Both the position numbers and the translations under genes were made by a program. Of a DNA stretch of 54,250 nucleotides, positions 24,501 through 32,261 are shown one piece after another. Positions within the stretch are counted from its first letter, which is position 1. The number at the start of each line of letters is the position of its first letter. Under the pieces are notes generated by a model. That model searched no databases. It worked only from the letters and a program-made list of their open reading frames with translations, and had not been told where the DNA came from. Origin of the DNA: Leptolyngbya sp. 'hensonii' (lineage in GTDB: Bacteria; Cyanobacteriota; Cyanobacteriia; GCF-001939115); the NCBI RefSeq assembly GCF_001939115.1, contig NZ_MQTZ01000006.1, positions 1-54,250 on the forward strand. The letters run 5' to 3'.

Positions 24501-24776
24501 CGCATCAGCGACACCAAAACTGGCAAGCAGGTCGCTCGCATTGCCCATCAGGATCTCGTCTATGGGGTTGTCTTCAGTCCTGATGGCCGTTATCTGGCCA
24601 CCGCCAGCAAGGATGGCACGGCTCAGATCTCGTTGACCCAGACTAGGGATCTGATTGCGGCAGCCTGCCGCCTGCTGACCAACAATCTGAGCCGATCGGA
24701 GTGGCGTGAGTATTTTGGGGATGAACCTTATCGCCCAACTTGCCCCGGCTTGCCGTCTGCAGAAGATACTAAGTGA
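21291..24776 (+). CDS. STAND-like AAA_35 ATPase with transmembrane segment and 16 WD40-type repeats (copy 1)
   Basis: A 1161-residue protein. The N-terminal AAA_35 NTPase has the P-loop TSRQIGKSS (45-53), Walker B IVILVDEIDTVL (about 135-146) and WTGGHPYLTQRLC (sensor/winged-helix region, about 236-248). One transmembrane segment (about 369-391) and a coiled linker follow. Then come 16 beta-propeller repeats from about 466 to 1115, each with (A/V)FSPDGRYVATAS. The canonical WD is replaced: repeats end DKTARIS instead of DxTVRLWD. The tail EWREYFGDEPYRPTCPGLP is a known ending of cyanobacterial WD40 proteins. Such proteins are sensors or signalling scaffolds, some of them defence NTPases. Adjacent repeats are nearly identical in DNA. 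Confidence 0.85.
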   Translation: MIKTQPILYTTGGTVQAGGGTYLSRKADVELLQACQQGIFAYVLTSRQIGKSSLMTRTAEQLRSQGIQAIVIDLQAIGVNVTAEQWYLGLLVTIEDQVMLDTDVISWWKSNQDIGLTQRFTCFFEQVLLQEIAGQIVILVDEIDTVLSLNFTDDFFVAIRYFHVNRAQNPVFDRLSFVLLGVATPGDLIRDPQRTPFNIGQRIHLTDFTLEEARPLAAGFQWPDAEAEQVLSWILDWTGGHPYLTQRLCGVLAGRQHTHWSKLEIDRVVADSFFGSKSREDNNLQFVRDMLTHRAPDVEAILTTYREVWRGRPVEDEEQSIVKSHLKLSGVVKREGPTLKMRNRIYRQVFDNAWIQEHLPETWWQRLKPAMPLLVTMLVATLGMAGVTTYALHQRNLAEQRSQINQVQRLSALLQADRQQGLFSPTTILLAIEVLPRLSQLDLATGDAEDVLRAALLVTPRSVGSPVIHRDEVEAVAFSPDGQYIATASDDRTARVSEALTGKEVARITHQDVVFAVVFSPDGRYVATASRDKTARISETLTGKEVARITHQDVVFAVVFSPDGRYVATASADGTARISETKTGKLVARVIHPNAVTRAVFSPDGCYLATVGEGKTARISEVATGKLIAQVVHQDVIVAVAFSPDSRYVATASFDKTARISEVLTGKEIAPIVHQDWVYGVAFSLDGRYLATTSEDKTARISETLTGKQIAQIVHQDWVYGVAFSPNGPYLATAGGDRTTRISEIKTGKQVARIVHQSRIYGVAFSPDGKYLATAGEDKTARVSETHPGRAVVRIDHQNRVYAIAFSPDGRYVATASRDKTVRISDTQTGKEMARIVHQDAVTAVVFSPDGRYVATAADISDRTARISDAQTGKEMARIVHQDAVTSVAFSPDGRYVATASWDKTARISDAQTGKEMARIVHRDVVYRVAFSPDGRYMATASRDKTARISETQTGREVARITHQDAIYRVAFSPDGRYVATASRDKTARISETQTGRKVVRIAHAGSIIAVIFSPDGRYVATASFDNTARISDALTGKEVARITHQDIVYRVVFSSDSRYVATASFDNTARISDTKTGKQVARIAHQDLVYGVVFSPDGRYLATASKDGTAQISLTQTRDLIAAACRLLTNNLSRSEWREYFGDEPYRPTCPGLPSAEDTK

Positions 24777-24843
24777 ACGACCCGACGCTGTCTGTGAACA
24801 AGGTTACCCTGTATGCATCATCCCCTCCTGGGGACAGAAACTA

Positions 24844-25725
24844 TTAGAGGCCAGCTTCGGTGATTGCCTGAAGCAGCGCCTGCGTCAGCCCTAAGGTTTC
24901 TGCCTCACAGGTTAAGTAGCCAAAATCAAGGGTTTGACTTTGTACTTTCAGGATGCCCAAGACATCCCGCCATTGCTTTTCTGACTGACTTTGGGTTCCC
25001 CATTGCAATTTGCTGAGGATGATATCTTCGGGGGAAGCCAAATACAGGGTTCCCCGGTTGGGAATTTCGATCGCCCAACGACGGCTAAATTGTGCTTGCT
25101 CAAAGCTATTGGTGCCAGCTAGCATCAGGTCAGCACGGGCAATGGTTTCCCGATGGGTAATCCCCAGAGTTTGCAATTGTCCAGAATGGAGATCCTCCAC
25201 ACCAGGAACATAGAATCCTTCATTTTCCAGAGATTGAACCAGTTCATCTAGTCGATCTAGAGAGAGGGAAATCACCATATCTAGATCACGGGTGGTTCTG
25301 GGTTCACCATAGGTTGCAGCCGCAACACCTCCAGTGATGTAGTGGGGAATGTCTAGATCGGCAAAAATGGTTTGGAGTTGGATGGCCAAAGCGATCGAGT
25401 CTTGAATCCAGGTCATTTCAGTGCCACTGGGGATGAATTCTGGTGGGCAATCATTACCGAGAAACGCTTTAGCGATCGCTTGCGCCAGGGCTGATTCTGA
25501 AAGAAAGGGATGGGTTTGGCGCAGCCCCGCTAAGCAAAGCTGTCTGGCTCCCTGGGTCAGGACGGCACTCATCTGGAGGCGATCGGGATTGGATCTCTGC
25601 CGCAAAAGGGCAAATTCAAACACATCCGTCTCAATGCTGGTGCTAGCAGCCTGAGGACGATAGCCCAGCTTTACAGAGGATCTGTTTGTTTTGTCTATGA
25701 TTTGCAGTGGGGTCATCATACGCAT
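24844..25725 (-). CDS. Nucleotidyltransferase-fold protein with cyanobacterial N-terminal domain
   Basis: A 293-residue protein. Residues about 128-151 carry the Pol-beta-type nucleotidyltransferase motif: ITGGVAAATYGEPRTTRDLD, with GG at 132-133, acids Asp147 and Asp149, and a third likely acid Asp199 (IARADLML). This matches AbiEii/DUF6036-type enzymes. The N-terminal part (about 30-105, FALLRQRSNPDRLQMSAVLT and following) is a separate domain common in cyanobacterial proteins of this sort. The substrate is unknown; some relatives are toxins that modify tRNA, others are antitoxins. It lies on the opposite strand between the two AAA_35-WD40 genes, inside the duplicated segment. Confidence 0.7.
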   Translation of the reverse strand: MRMMTPLQIIDKTNRSSVKLGYRPQAASTSIETDVFEFALLRQRSNPDRLQMSAVLTQGARQLCLAGLRQTHPFLSESALAQAIAKAFLGNDCPPEFIPSGTEMTWIQDSIALAIQLQTIFADLDIPHYITGGVAAATYGEPRTTRDLDMVISLSLDRLDELVQSLENEGFYVPGVEDLHSGQLQTLGITHRETIARADLMLAGTNSFEQAQFSRRWAIEIPNRGTLYLASPEDIILSKLQWGTQSQSEKQWRDVLGILKVQSQTLDFGYLTCEAETLGLTQALLQAITEAGL

Positions 25726-25803
25726 CTTGGTCTGGTTGTACAGACTTCATCCTTCTTGCTACTTTTCATGGATTTGGGGTTACCCCCTCATTCCGCCTTG
25801 GAA

Positions 25804-26237
25804 TATGAAGTCTGTATGCTTCAGGAATTTTAGCAGGTGTTGGGTGAGGGATCCCCACCATAGAATTTTTCAGCGTGATCGCTGGCTTTTGCCCATCACC
25901 GGTTGAGTCATAAAACTCAAAATCATTGTCTACTTTGGTGACACAATTGCAGCGGATTGGATTGAGGGCAGGACAATGATAGATAGCACTGCCTGTTTTG
26001 CTCCATGATCAAGACTCAACCCATCCTCTACACGACGGGGGGCACCGTGCAGGCCGGAGGGGGAACGTACCTCTCTCGCAAAGCCGATGTCGAACTGCTG
26101 CAAGCCTGTCAGCAAGGCATTTTCGCCTATGTCCTCACCTCCCGCCAGATTGGCAAATCCAGCCTGATGACCCGCACGGCAGAGCAATTGCGATCGCAGG
26201 GCATCCAGGCCATTGTGATTGATCTGCAGGCGATCGG
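25804..26237 (+). repeat. 434-bp perfect direct repeat, copy 2
   Basis: Second copy of the repeat at 21090-21523. It covers the leader and the first 233 coding bases of the second AAA_35-WD40 gene. Recombination between the copies would delete one STAND gene and the nucleotidyltransferase, and leave a hybrid gene. Confidence 0.9.
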
Positions 26238-29200
26238 GGTGAATGTCACTGCTGAGCAATGGTATCTGGGGCTGCTGGTCGCGATCGAGGAACAGGTGAT
26301 GCTGGAGACGGATGTCATCCATTGGTGGAAACAGAACCAGGACATCGGCTTCACTCAACGATTGACTAGCTTCTTTGAGCAGATTCTGTTGCAAGAGATT
26401 GCAGGCCAGATCGTGATTCTAGTGGATGAAATTGACACGGTATTGAGTCTGAATTTTACGGATGATTTCTTTGTGGCCATTCGCTATTTTCATGCCAGCC
26501 GAGCCAGTCAACCTGAGTTCAAGCGGTTATCCTTTGCCCTGTTTGGTGTGGCAACTCCCAGTGATCTCATTCGCGATCCCCAGCGCACTCCGTTCAATAT
26601 TGGTCAGCGGATTGAATTAACCGATTTCACCTTTGAGGAAGCCTGTCCTCTGGCAAAAGGGCTAAAATTGCCCGCAGCAGAATCAGAACAGGTATTGCGC
26701 TGGGTGCTTGACTGGACCGGAGGCCATCCCTACCTGACCCAGCGGTTATGCGCTGCTCTGGTCGATCGTCGCCAGGAGCACTGGTCAAAATCTGAGGTCA
26801 GGCGAGTGGTGCAAGAGACATTCCTGGGCAACATGAGCTGTCAAGACAATAATCTCCAGTTTGTGCGGGATATGTTGACGCGACGGGTAATTGATTGTGA
26901 AAGTGTGTTGACCACTTATCGAGACATCTGGCGGCAGCGGGTGGTAGTCGATGAGGAGCAGTCGATCGTGAAGTCCCACCTGAAGTTGTCGGGGGTGGTC
27001 AAGCGTGAAGGATTCATCCTGAAAGTTCGCAATCAGATTTACCATCAGGTCTTTAATGCCGCCTGGGTGCGGGAGCATTTACCAGAGACCTGGTGGCAGC
27101 GGCTGAAACCGGCCATGCCCCTGATTGCCAGTCTGTTTGTCTTTTCCTTGGGCATGACAGGCGTGAGTCTCTATGCCTTTAATCAGCGTAACCAGGTGCG
27201 ATATCAGTATCGAGTTACCCAGGGTTTGCAACTGTCCTCCCTGGCTCAGGTGCTGCAAAATCAACAGTCTGATATCCGCAGTCTGCTGTTGGCGATCGAG
27301 GCATCCCGACGACTCCAGAATTTAGGCTTAAATCCGCAAGAAGCCAGCACAGTTTTGCAAACTGGTTTGCTCCAAATGCCCCGCATCAAAGGTCAGCCGA
27401 TCGTGCATGCTCAGGCTGTCAACGCTGTGGCTTTCAGTCCGGATGGCAAATATTTGGTGACGGCCAGTGACGACCATACCGCTCGGTTGATTGAGTTTGC
27501 CAGCAACAAGACCATGATGACGGTTACCCATAATGGGCCAGTGTTGGCGATCGCCTTCAGTCCCGATGGCAAGTATTTGGCTACGGCCAGTCAGGACCAT
27601 ACGGCTCGTCTGATTGACCTGAGCCGCAATCAGACGGTGCTGACGATTACCCATAATGGGCCAGTGCTGGCGATCGCCTTCAGTCCCGATGGGCAATACC
27701 TAGCCACAGCCAGCCAGGATCAGACGGCTCGTTTGATGGCAATCGGGACAACCCAACCTCGATTGATTCTGACTCACAGAGGTGTGGTCAATTCGGTTGC
27801 TTTCAGCCCCAATAGTCGGTATCTGGCGACCGGAAGTGACGACCAAACGGCTCGTCTCCTGGACATAACAACAGGCAAAACGGTCACTTCGATTGCCCAT
27901 GCTAAAAGGGTCAACTCAGTTGTGTTTAGCCCTGACAGCAAAATCCTGGCGACGGCCAGTTGGGATACTAAAGTCCGCTTAATTGATACCAGGACGGGCA
28001 AAACTCTGACTGCCATTGCCCATCAAGGGACGGTAAAAACCATCGCTTTCAGCCCTGATGGCAAAACTCTGGCGACAGCCAGTTGGGATACCACAGTGCG
28101 ACTGGTCAAGATTGCTACAGGTAAAATTCTGTTTTCAACAACCCATGACGGTCGAGCTCATTCCGTAGCCTTTAGCCCAAACGGTCGCTATCTGGCAACA
28201 GCCAGTTGGGATGCCACAGCCCGTCTGATTGATCCAACAACCGGTAAAATCCTGGCTATTATTCCCCATGCTGGAACGGTTTTTTCGGTCGCCTTCAGTC
28301 CGGATAGTCGCTATCTGGCGACGGCCAGTTATGACCATACAGCTCGTACAGTGGAAACAACTCTTAGCAACGTTCTAATTCCCGTCCTTCACGTCGGAAA
28401 AGTTAGACAGGTCGCCTTTAGTCCCGACAGCAGATATCTGGCGACAGCCAGTTGGGACAATACAGCGCGACTGAGCGAAGTTGCGACGGGCAGAACCCTG
28501 ATCACGATCGCTCATCAGGGGACAGTTAGATGGGTAACCTTTAGCCCCAATGGGAAGTACCTTGCCACCGCCAGTTATGACCACAAAGCCCGACTCCTTG
28601 AGGCTCTAACGGGTAAGGTCTTAATGACGATCACCCATCAAGAACGACTGAATCAAGTGGTTTTTAGTCCCAATGGGAAGTACCTCGCCACCGCGAGTTT
28701 TGACCATACGGCTCGACTGGTGGAAATTGCAACGGGCAAAACGCTCATGACCATTACTCATCCCGATCGGGTGTATAGTGTTGTTTTCAGCCCAGATAGT
28801 CGCTATTTGGCGACAGCCAGTTATGATCACAGGGCTCGACTGGTGGAAATTGCAACGGGTAAAGTCCTGGTCTCTATTTCCCATGCCGATGCAGTTTGGG
28901 CAGTGGCTTTCAGCCCTGATAGCAAATATCTGGCAACGGGGAGTTATGACAACACCTCGCAGCTCGTCGAGGTGCCAACAGGCAAGAAAATAGCCTCCAT
29001 AATCCATTCTGGCCCTATCCTGACAGTGGCTTTCAGTCTGGATGGGAAGTATCTGGCGACAGCCAGTTATGACAATACGGCCCAAGTGATTGAAGTGCCA
29101 ACAGGCAAGCATCTGATGACCGTGCTCCATGAAAGACGAGTCACTACTGTGACCTTTAGCCCGGATGGGAAGTATCTGGTCACTGGTAGTAATGACAATA

Positions 29201-29493
29201 CAGCCCGTCTAATTGAGATCAGGACAGGCAAGCTGCTGGCCCAGATTCCCCATACGGGGGCCGTGAATATCGTCCGGTTCAGTCCCGATGGCAGGTATCT
29301 GGCAACTGGCAGTAATGACAATACGGCCCGTCTCTCCCTAATCAGCACGATCGTCAATTCCCAGGCATTGATCGCTGAAGCCTGTCAGCGGCTTCCCCGG
29401 AACCTGACCCGTGCCGAATGGCGCGAATATTTCGGAGATGAGCCTTACCAGCAAACCTGCCCTAATTTGCTGGCCGAACCCTCACAGAAATGA
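26005..29493 (+). CDS. STAND-like AAA_35 ATPase with transmembrane segment and 16 WD40-type repeats (copy 2)
   Basis: A 1162-residue paralogue of the protein at 21291. The first 78 residues are identical. The P-loop (45-53), Walker B (IVILVDEIDTVL) and WTGGHPYLTQRLC are conserved, and one membrane segment lies near 369-391. Sixteen propeller repeats follow, but of a different type: they end DHTARLI or DNTARLV and have ITHNGPVLAIAFSPDGKYLA-like blades. The C-terminal EWREYFGDEPYQQTCPNL is retained. So the two proteins share one ATPase and the same repeat number, but their propellers have diverged, as expected if each senses a different ligand. The stop is 10 bases from the stop of the convergent cyclase-TIR-AAA_35 gene. 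Confidence 0.85.
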   Translation: MIKTQPILYTTGGTVQAGGGTYLSRKADVELLQACQQGIFAYVLTSRQIGKSSLMTRTAEQLRSQGIQAIVIDLQAIGVNVTAEQWYLGLLVAIEEQVMLETDVIHWWKQNQDIGFTQRLTSFFEQILLQEIAGQIVILVDEIDTVLSLNFTDDFFVAIRYFHASRASQPEFKRLSFALFGVATPSDLIRDPQRTPFNIGQRIELTDFTFEEACPLAKGLKLPAAESEQVLRWVLDWTGGHPYLTQRLCAALVDRRQEHWSKSEVRRVVQETFLGNMSCQDNNLQFVRDMLTRRVIDCESVLTTYRDIWRQRVVVDEEQSIVKSHLKLSGVVKREGFILKVRNQIYHQVFNAAWVREHLPETWWQRLKPAMPLIASLFVFSLGMTGVSLYAFNQRNQVRYQYRVTQGLQLSSLAQVLQNQQSDIRSLLLAIEASRRLQNLGLNPQEASTVLQTGLLQMPRIKGQPIVHAQAVNAVAFSPDGKYLVTASDDHTARLIEFASNKTMMTVTHNGPVLAIAFSPDGKYLATASQDHTARLIDLSRNQTVLTITHNGPVLAIAFSPDGQYLATASQDQTARLMAIGTTQPRLILTHRGVVNSVAFSPNSRYLATGSDDQTARLLDITTGKTVTSIAHAKRVNSVVFSPDSKILATASWDTKVRLIDTRTGKTLTAIAHQGTVKTIAFSPDGKTLATASWDTTVRLVKIATGKILFSTTHDGRAHSVAFSPNGRYLATASWDATARLIDPTTGKILAIIPHAGTVFSVAFSPDSRYLATASYDHTARTVETTLSNVLIPVLHVGKVRQVAFSPDSRYLATASWDNTARLSEVATGRTLITIAHQGTVRWVTFSPNGKYLATASYDHKARLLEALTGKVLMTITHQERLNQVVFSPNGKYLATASFDHTARLVEIATGKTLMTITHPDRVYSVVFSPDSRYLATASYDHRARLVEIATGKVLVSISHADAVWAVAFSPDSKYLATGSYDNTSQLVEVPTGKKIASIIHSGPILTVAFSLDGKYLATASYDNTAQVIEVPTGKHLMTVLHERRVTTVTFSPDGKYLVTGSNDNTARLIEIRTGKLLAQIPHTGAVNIVRFSPDGRYLATGSNDNTARLSLISTIVNSQALIAEACQRLPRNLTRAEWREYFGDEPYQQTCPNLLAEPSQK

Positions 29494-29503
29494 GCCTATT
29501 TTC

Positions 29504-31606
29504 TCAGGCTTCGATCGTCGTTAAGCGATTCTCAAAGTACCGGGCATAGAGCTGACAGCGGGGTTTGATCGTGCTGCCTTCCCGTGAGGTAATCAATCCC
29601 GCTCCCCGCAGGCGGAAATACACATCATCATCCTTGCAGGTCTGGGTTTGAATCACCTGCAGCAGTCCCTGCTTCTGTTCGGGTTTGTTGCTAAGTCGGA
29701 ACAAGTGGTAACGCAGATGATCCCCAAAAGGTCCCTGATCATCCGTGGCTTTGGCAAACAGGTCCGCTACTGCCATCTGCTGACTGGCCAGCAGATACAG
29801 GGCCTTCCGCACCAGGTAGGGATGACCCCCCAGGAGCGTGATCAGGTTCTGGATCTGGGCCTTATCCAGGGGGGAACTGTGCCGCTGATTCAGATCGGCA
29901 ACCTGCTCTGGTGTAAAGTCGGTCAGTTGAATTACCTGTCCCACGTTGAAGGGAGATTGGTTCAGGTTTTCAATCAACTGGTAAGGTTCAGTCGAGGTAA
30001 CCAGCACCAGATCTAATTGTTTCCAGAGGGGGGTGTTGGCCCGGTTGTTGTGCCAGCTCCGTAACATGCTGAAGAAGTCCGATCGAAAGTCCGTCTCAAA
30101 CACCCGCTCCACTTCATCCATTGAGAGCACCAGGGGCATACCCAGCGCTTTCAAGAGATACCGGCCCAGATAACGGGTGCAGCGCTGGCTGTTGCCCAGG
30201 GGACTACTCCAGTACTCATCCAACCGATCTTCCAGGTCCAACACATCCGTCAACCAGGCACAGAACTGGTAGAAGAAGCGATCGGCCTCTGCCAGGGCTG
30301 ATTTATCAAACAACTGAAAGTCCAGAAACGCCACGCGCTTGCCGACTTCCACCGCTGCCCCATTGATCCGACTCAGCAGGGAACTCTTCCCCACCTGGCG
30401 AGGCCCTTTGATCGTAATCGTCACCCCCTGCTGTTGAATCGTTTCCAGAGCCACCGTGTCACAGTCTCGTGCAACATAAAACCGGGATTGGGGGTCCATC
30501 GTCCCGGCAGGAATTTCCAGTACAGGCATATCGGCAAAAGGTTGGGGAATCAGGGAATAGGCGGGAACAGACGGAGAGAGGGCCGGTAGTTTGGAGCAAC
30601 GAGCCTCAAAGATGCGCCCTTCTAGCAACAGGGTCAATACTTCCTGAATCAGGCGGGGGGACTGCTTCTCGGTGGTCCATTCCCGCTGTTGGATCGGGTC
30701 CAGATAGCTGCGCAGGGTGTAGTTGAGGGGGGAGTCGATCGGAAAGTTGATGCGAATCGGCAGAATGACGGGTCTCTTCTGGGCTTCCTGCAGGCGGGTG
30801 GCCGATCGCACCTCTGCCATTACCATCTCACTGGTGGCCGCCTGCTCTGACAGCAGCAGCAGAAAATAGTCTGCCTGCTTCAGTTCCAGTTCAATCCGCT
30901 GGGGCCAGGATTCCCCCAGATGCAGATCCTTCTGGGCCAGAAATGCCTGATGCCCCTGCTGCTCCAACGCATCATGGAACTGTTGTGCCAGGGTTGCATC
31001 CGGTTCCTGGGTGCGATAGCTGATAAAGACCCGTCGGGGATAGGGAATCAGGTAGACTGGCATGGGTTCGCTGACGCCCTTTAAGGTGCGTAGTCCGCCT
31101 TCAACGATCGGCAAAGACACCCGACTTTTCACCGAATCGTAGATGGCCTTGGACAGACAAATACCCCCTGGAGGGGCCTCGCTTTGCAGCCGGGAGGTGA
31201 TATTGACCGCACTCCCCAGCAGATCCTGGTTGATCCGCTCCACATCTCCGGAATGAATCCCAATCCGGTGCAACAGGATCTGCTCTGGTGCAAGCTGGCT
31301 GGCTTGCTGGGCCAGGGTCTGCTGAATTTCGCGGGCACAGGCTACGGCCCGTTCCGCACTTTGGAAACAGATCATCAGACCATCCCCGGTGGACTTAACC
31401 ACACAGCCACCATAGCTCTGACAAATGGAGCGCATCTGGGATTTGTCCCGCTCCATCAGGGTGATGATCTGGTGTTCGTTCAGGGTGTCGCTGGCTGGGG
31501 CTGACAGGATGTTGGTGGAAGAGACCACATCTGTAAAGACGATCGCAGCCATACCGCTGGCCCCTTCAGGAATCCAGGTGGGCAGGGTATTTTCGAGTCC
31601 ATCCAT
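29504..31606 (-). CDS. Class III nucleotide cyclase - TIR - AAA_35 ATPase fusion
   Basis: A 700-residue, apparently cytoplasmic protein with three domains. Residues 18-190 are a class III cyclase. Metal acids are Asp26 (IVFTDVVSST) and Asp75 (VVKSTGDGLM). Lys71 is at the base-selecting position and suggests adenylate cyclase. Asn135 and Arg139 (VNITSRL) are the transition-state pair, so the site looks complete. Residues 191-330 are a TIR domain (RRVFISYRTQEPDATLAQQF, with WPQRIELELKQADYFLLLLS). Glu265 in MVMAEVRSA is at the position of the NADase glutamate. Residues 375-690 are an AAA_35 ATPase with P-loop GPRQVGKSS (401-409) and Walker B PLVLSMDEVERVF (491-503). No membrane segment is seen. 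It may sense through the STAND module and signal through cAMP, NAD cleavage or both. Confidence 0.85.
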   Translation of the reverse strand: MDGLENTLPTWIPEGASGMAAIVFTDVVSSTNILSAPASDTLNEHQIITLMERDKSQMRSICQSYGGCVVKSTGDGLMICFQSAERAVACAREIQQTLAQQASQLAPEQILLHRIGIHSGDVERINQDLLGSAVNITSRLQSEAPPGGICLSKAIYDSVKSRVSLPIVEGGLRTLKGVSEPMPVYLIPYPRRVFISYRTQEPDATLAQQFHDALEQQGHQAFLAQKDLHLGESWPQRIELELKQADYFLLLLSEQAATSEMVMAEVRSATRLQEAQKRPVILPIRINFPIDSPLNYTLRSYLDPIQQREWTTEKQSPRLIQEVLTLLLEGRIFEARCSKLPALSPSVPAYSLIPQPFADMPVLEIPAGTMDPQSRFYVARDCDTVALETIQQQGVTITIKGPRQVGKSSLLSRINGAAVEVGKRVAFLDFQLFDKSALAEADRFFYQFCAWLTDVLDLEDRLDEYWSSPLGNSQRCTRYLGRYLLKALGMPLVLSMDEVERVFETDFRSDFFSMLRSWHNNRANTPLWKQLDLVLVTSTEPYQLIENLNQSPFNVGQVIQLTDFTPEQVADLNQRHSSPLDKAQIQNLITLLGGHPYLVRKALYLLASQQMAVADLFAKATDDQGPFGDHLRYHLFRLSNKPEQKQGLLQVIQTQTCKDDDVYFRLRGAGLITSREGSTIKPRCQLYARYFENRLTTIEA

Positions 31607-32261
31607 AACATCAAAGATGTCTATTCAGACAGGTGTATAAGTTTAAACCATAGATACAGCCAATTCTATTTTGGTCCCAAATACTGATCTGGAGCGCCTT
31701 CTTAAACAAAAAGTTGTCTTCGCAACGGGGCATCAGGTTTTGTCATCCTGCTGCTTCAAGCTTTGCTTCATTGATGGCAGCAACAAGCACACTTCGATCT
31801 GCTGGAATTTCTGCCCATTTTTTGCTAATTTTCGCCACTAAGGATCGTGGATTTAATAACTCCGAGATTTTCAGCCCTCACCCCCAACCCCCAACCCCTC
31901 CCCCTCTCCCGCCGGGAGAGGGGGCAGGGGGGTGAGGGCAATCAGGAGTTTATCGGTGTTATTTAATTCTCATTCCTAAGTAATCGGGTGAGATTAATTA
32001 TAAAAATGGGGGTCTGGGAGCATGCCCCCTTCACCCCTACACCTATCCTCGATTTAATTGTGCCGACCTACTTAAGTCGGTAGACCTAATTATTTGTAGG
32101 AGGGGTGGAGCGAAGCAAAACCCATGCAGGTGTTGGGCATCAATGTCCTGGTGCGGTTGAATCAGTTTTGCGTGAATGTTTTGCAGATGTTGTAGCAGAT
32201 TGGTCAGGGGATTGAAGCAGGGTTGACCTAGACGATCGCCCCTGCCAACGTCGCAATGAGG
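31607..32261. other. Long intergenic stretch with a MITE-like repeat
   Basis: It contains the promoter side of the cyclase-TIR gene and one MITE-like element (31838-31980). It also has a short palindrome (CCGACCTACTTAAGTCGG, about 32072-32089). On the minus strand at about 32110-32232 a start-less open stretch reads NPLTNLLQHLQNIHAKLIQP, which may be gene debris. No intact gene was found. Confidence 0.6.
31838..31980 (+). repeat. MITE-like element, copy A
   Basis: About 143 bases with imperfect terminal inverted repeats (CTAAGGATCGTGGATTTAAT at one end, CTTAGGAATGAGAATTAAAT read inward from the other). The G/C-rich centre contains CCCTCTCCCGCCGGGAGAGG. A nearly identical inverted copy lies at 53297-53440 and a diverged one at 50389-50523. 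No coding capacity. Confidence 0.75.

Noticed and set aside
22617..24548. Long antisense open frame (643 residues) through the WD40 repeats of the first AAA_35-WD40 gene
   Set aside because: It is the periodic reverse complement of repeated codons (FSPDGRYVATAS units), so the lack of stops is a by-product of the repeat. The translation shows only the mirrored pattern, with no start signal.
31714..31935. 73-residue plus-strand frame ending in proline-rich sequence
   Set aside because: Most of its 3' half is the MITE copy A, so it is repeat-derived.
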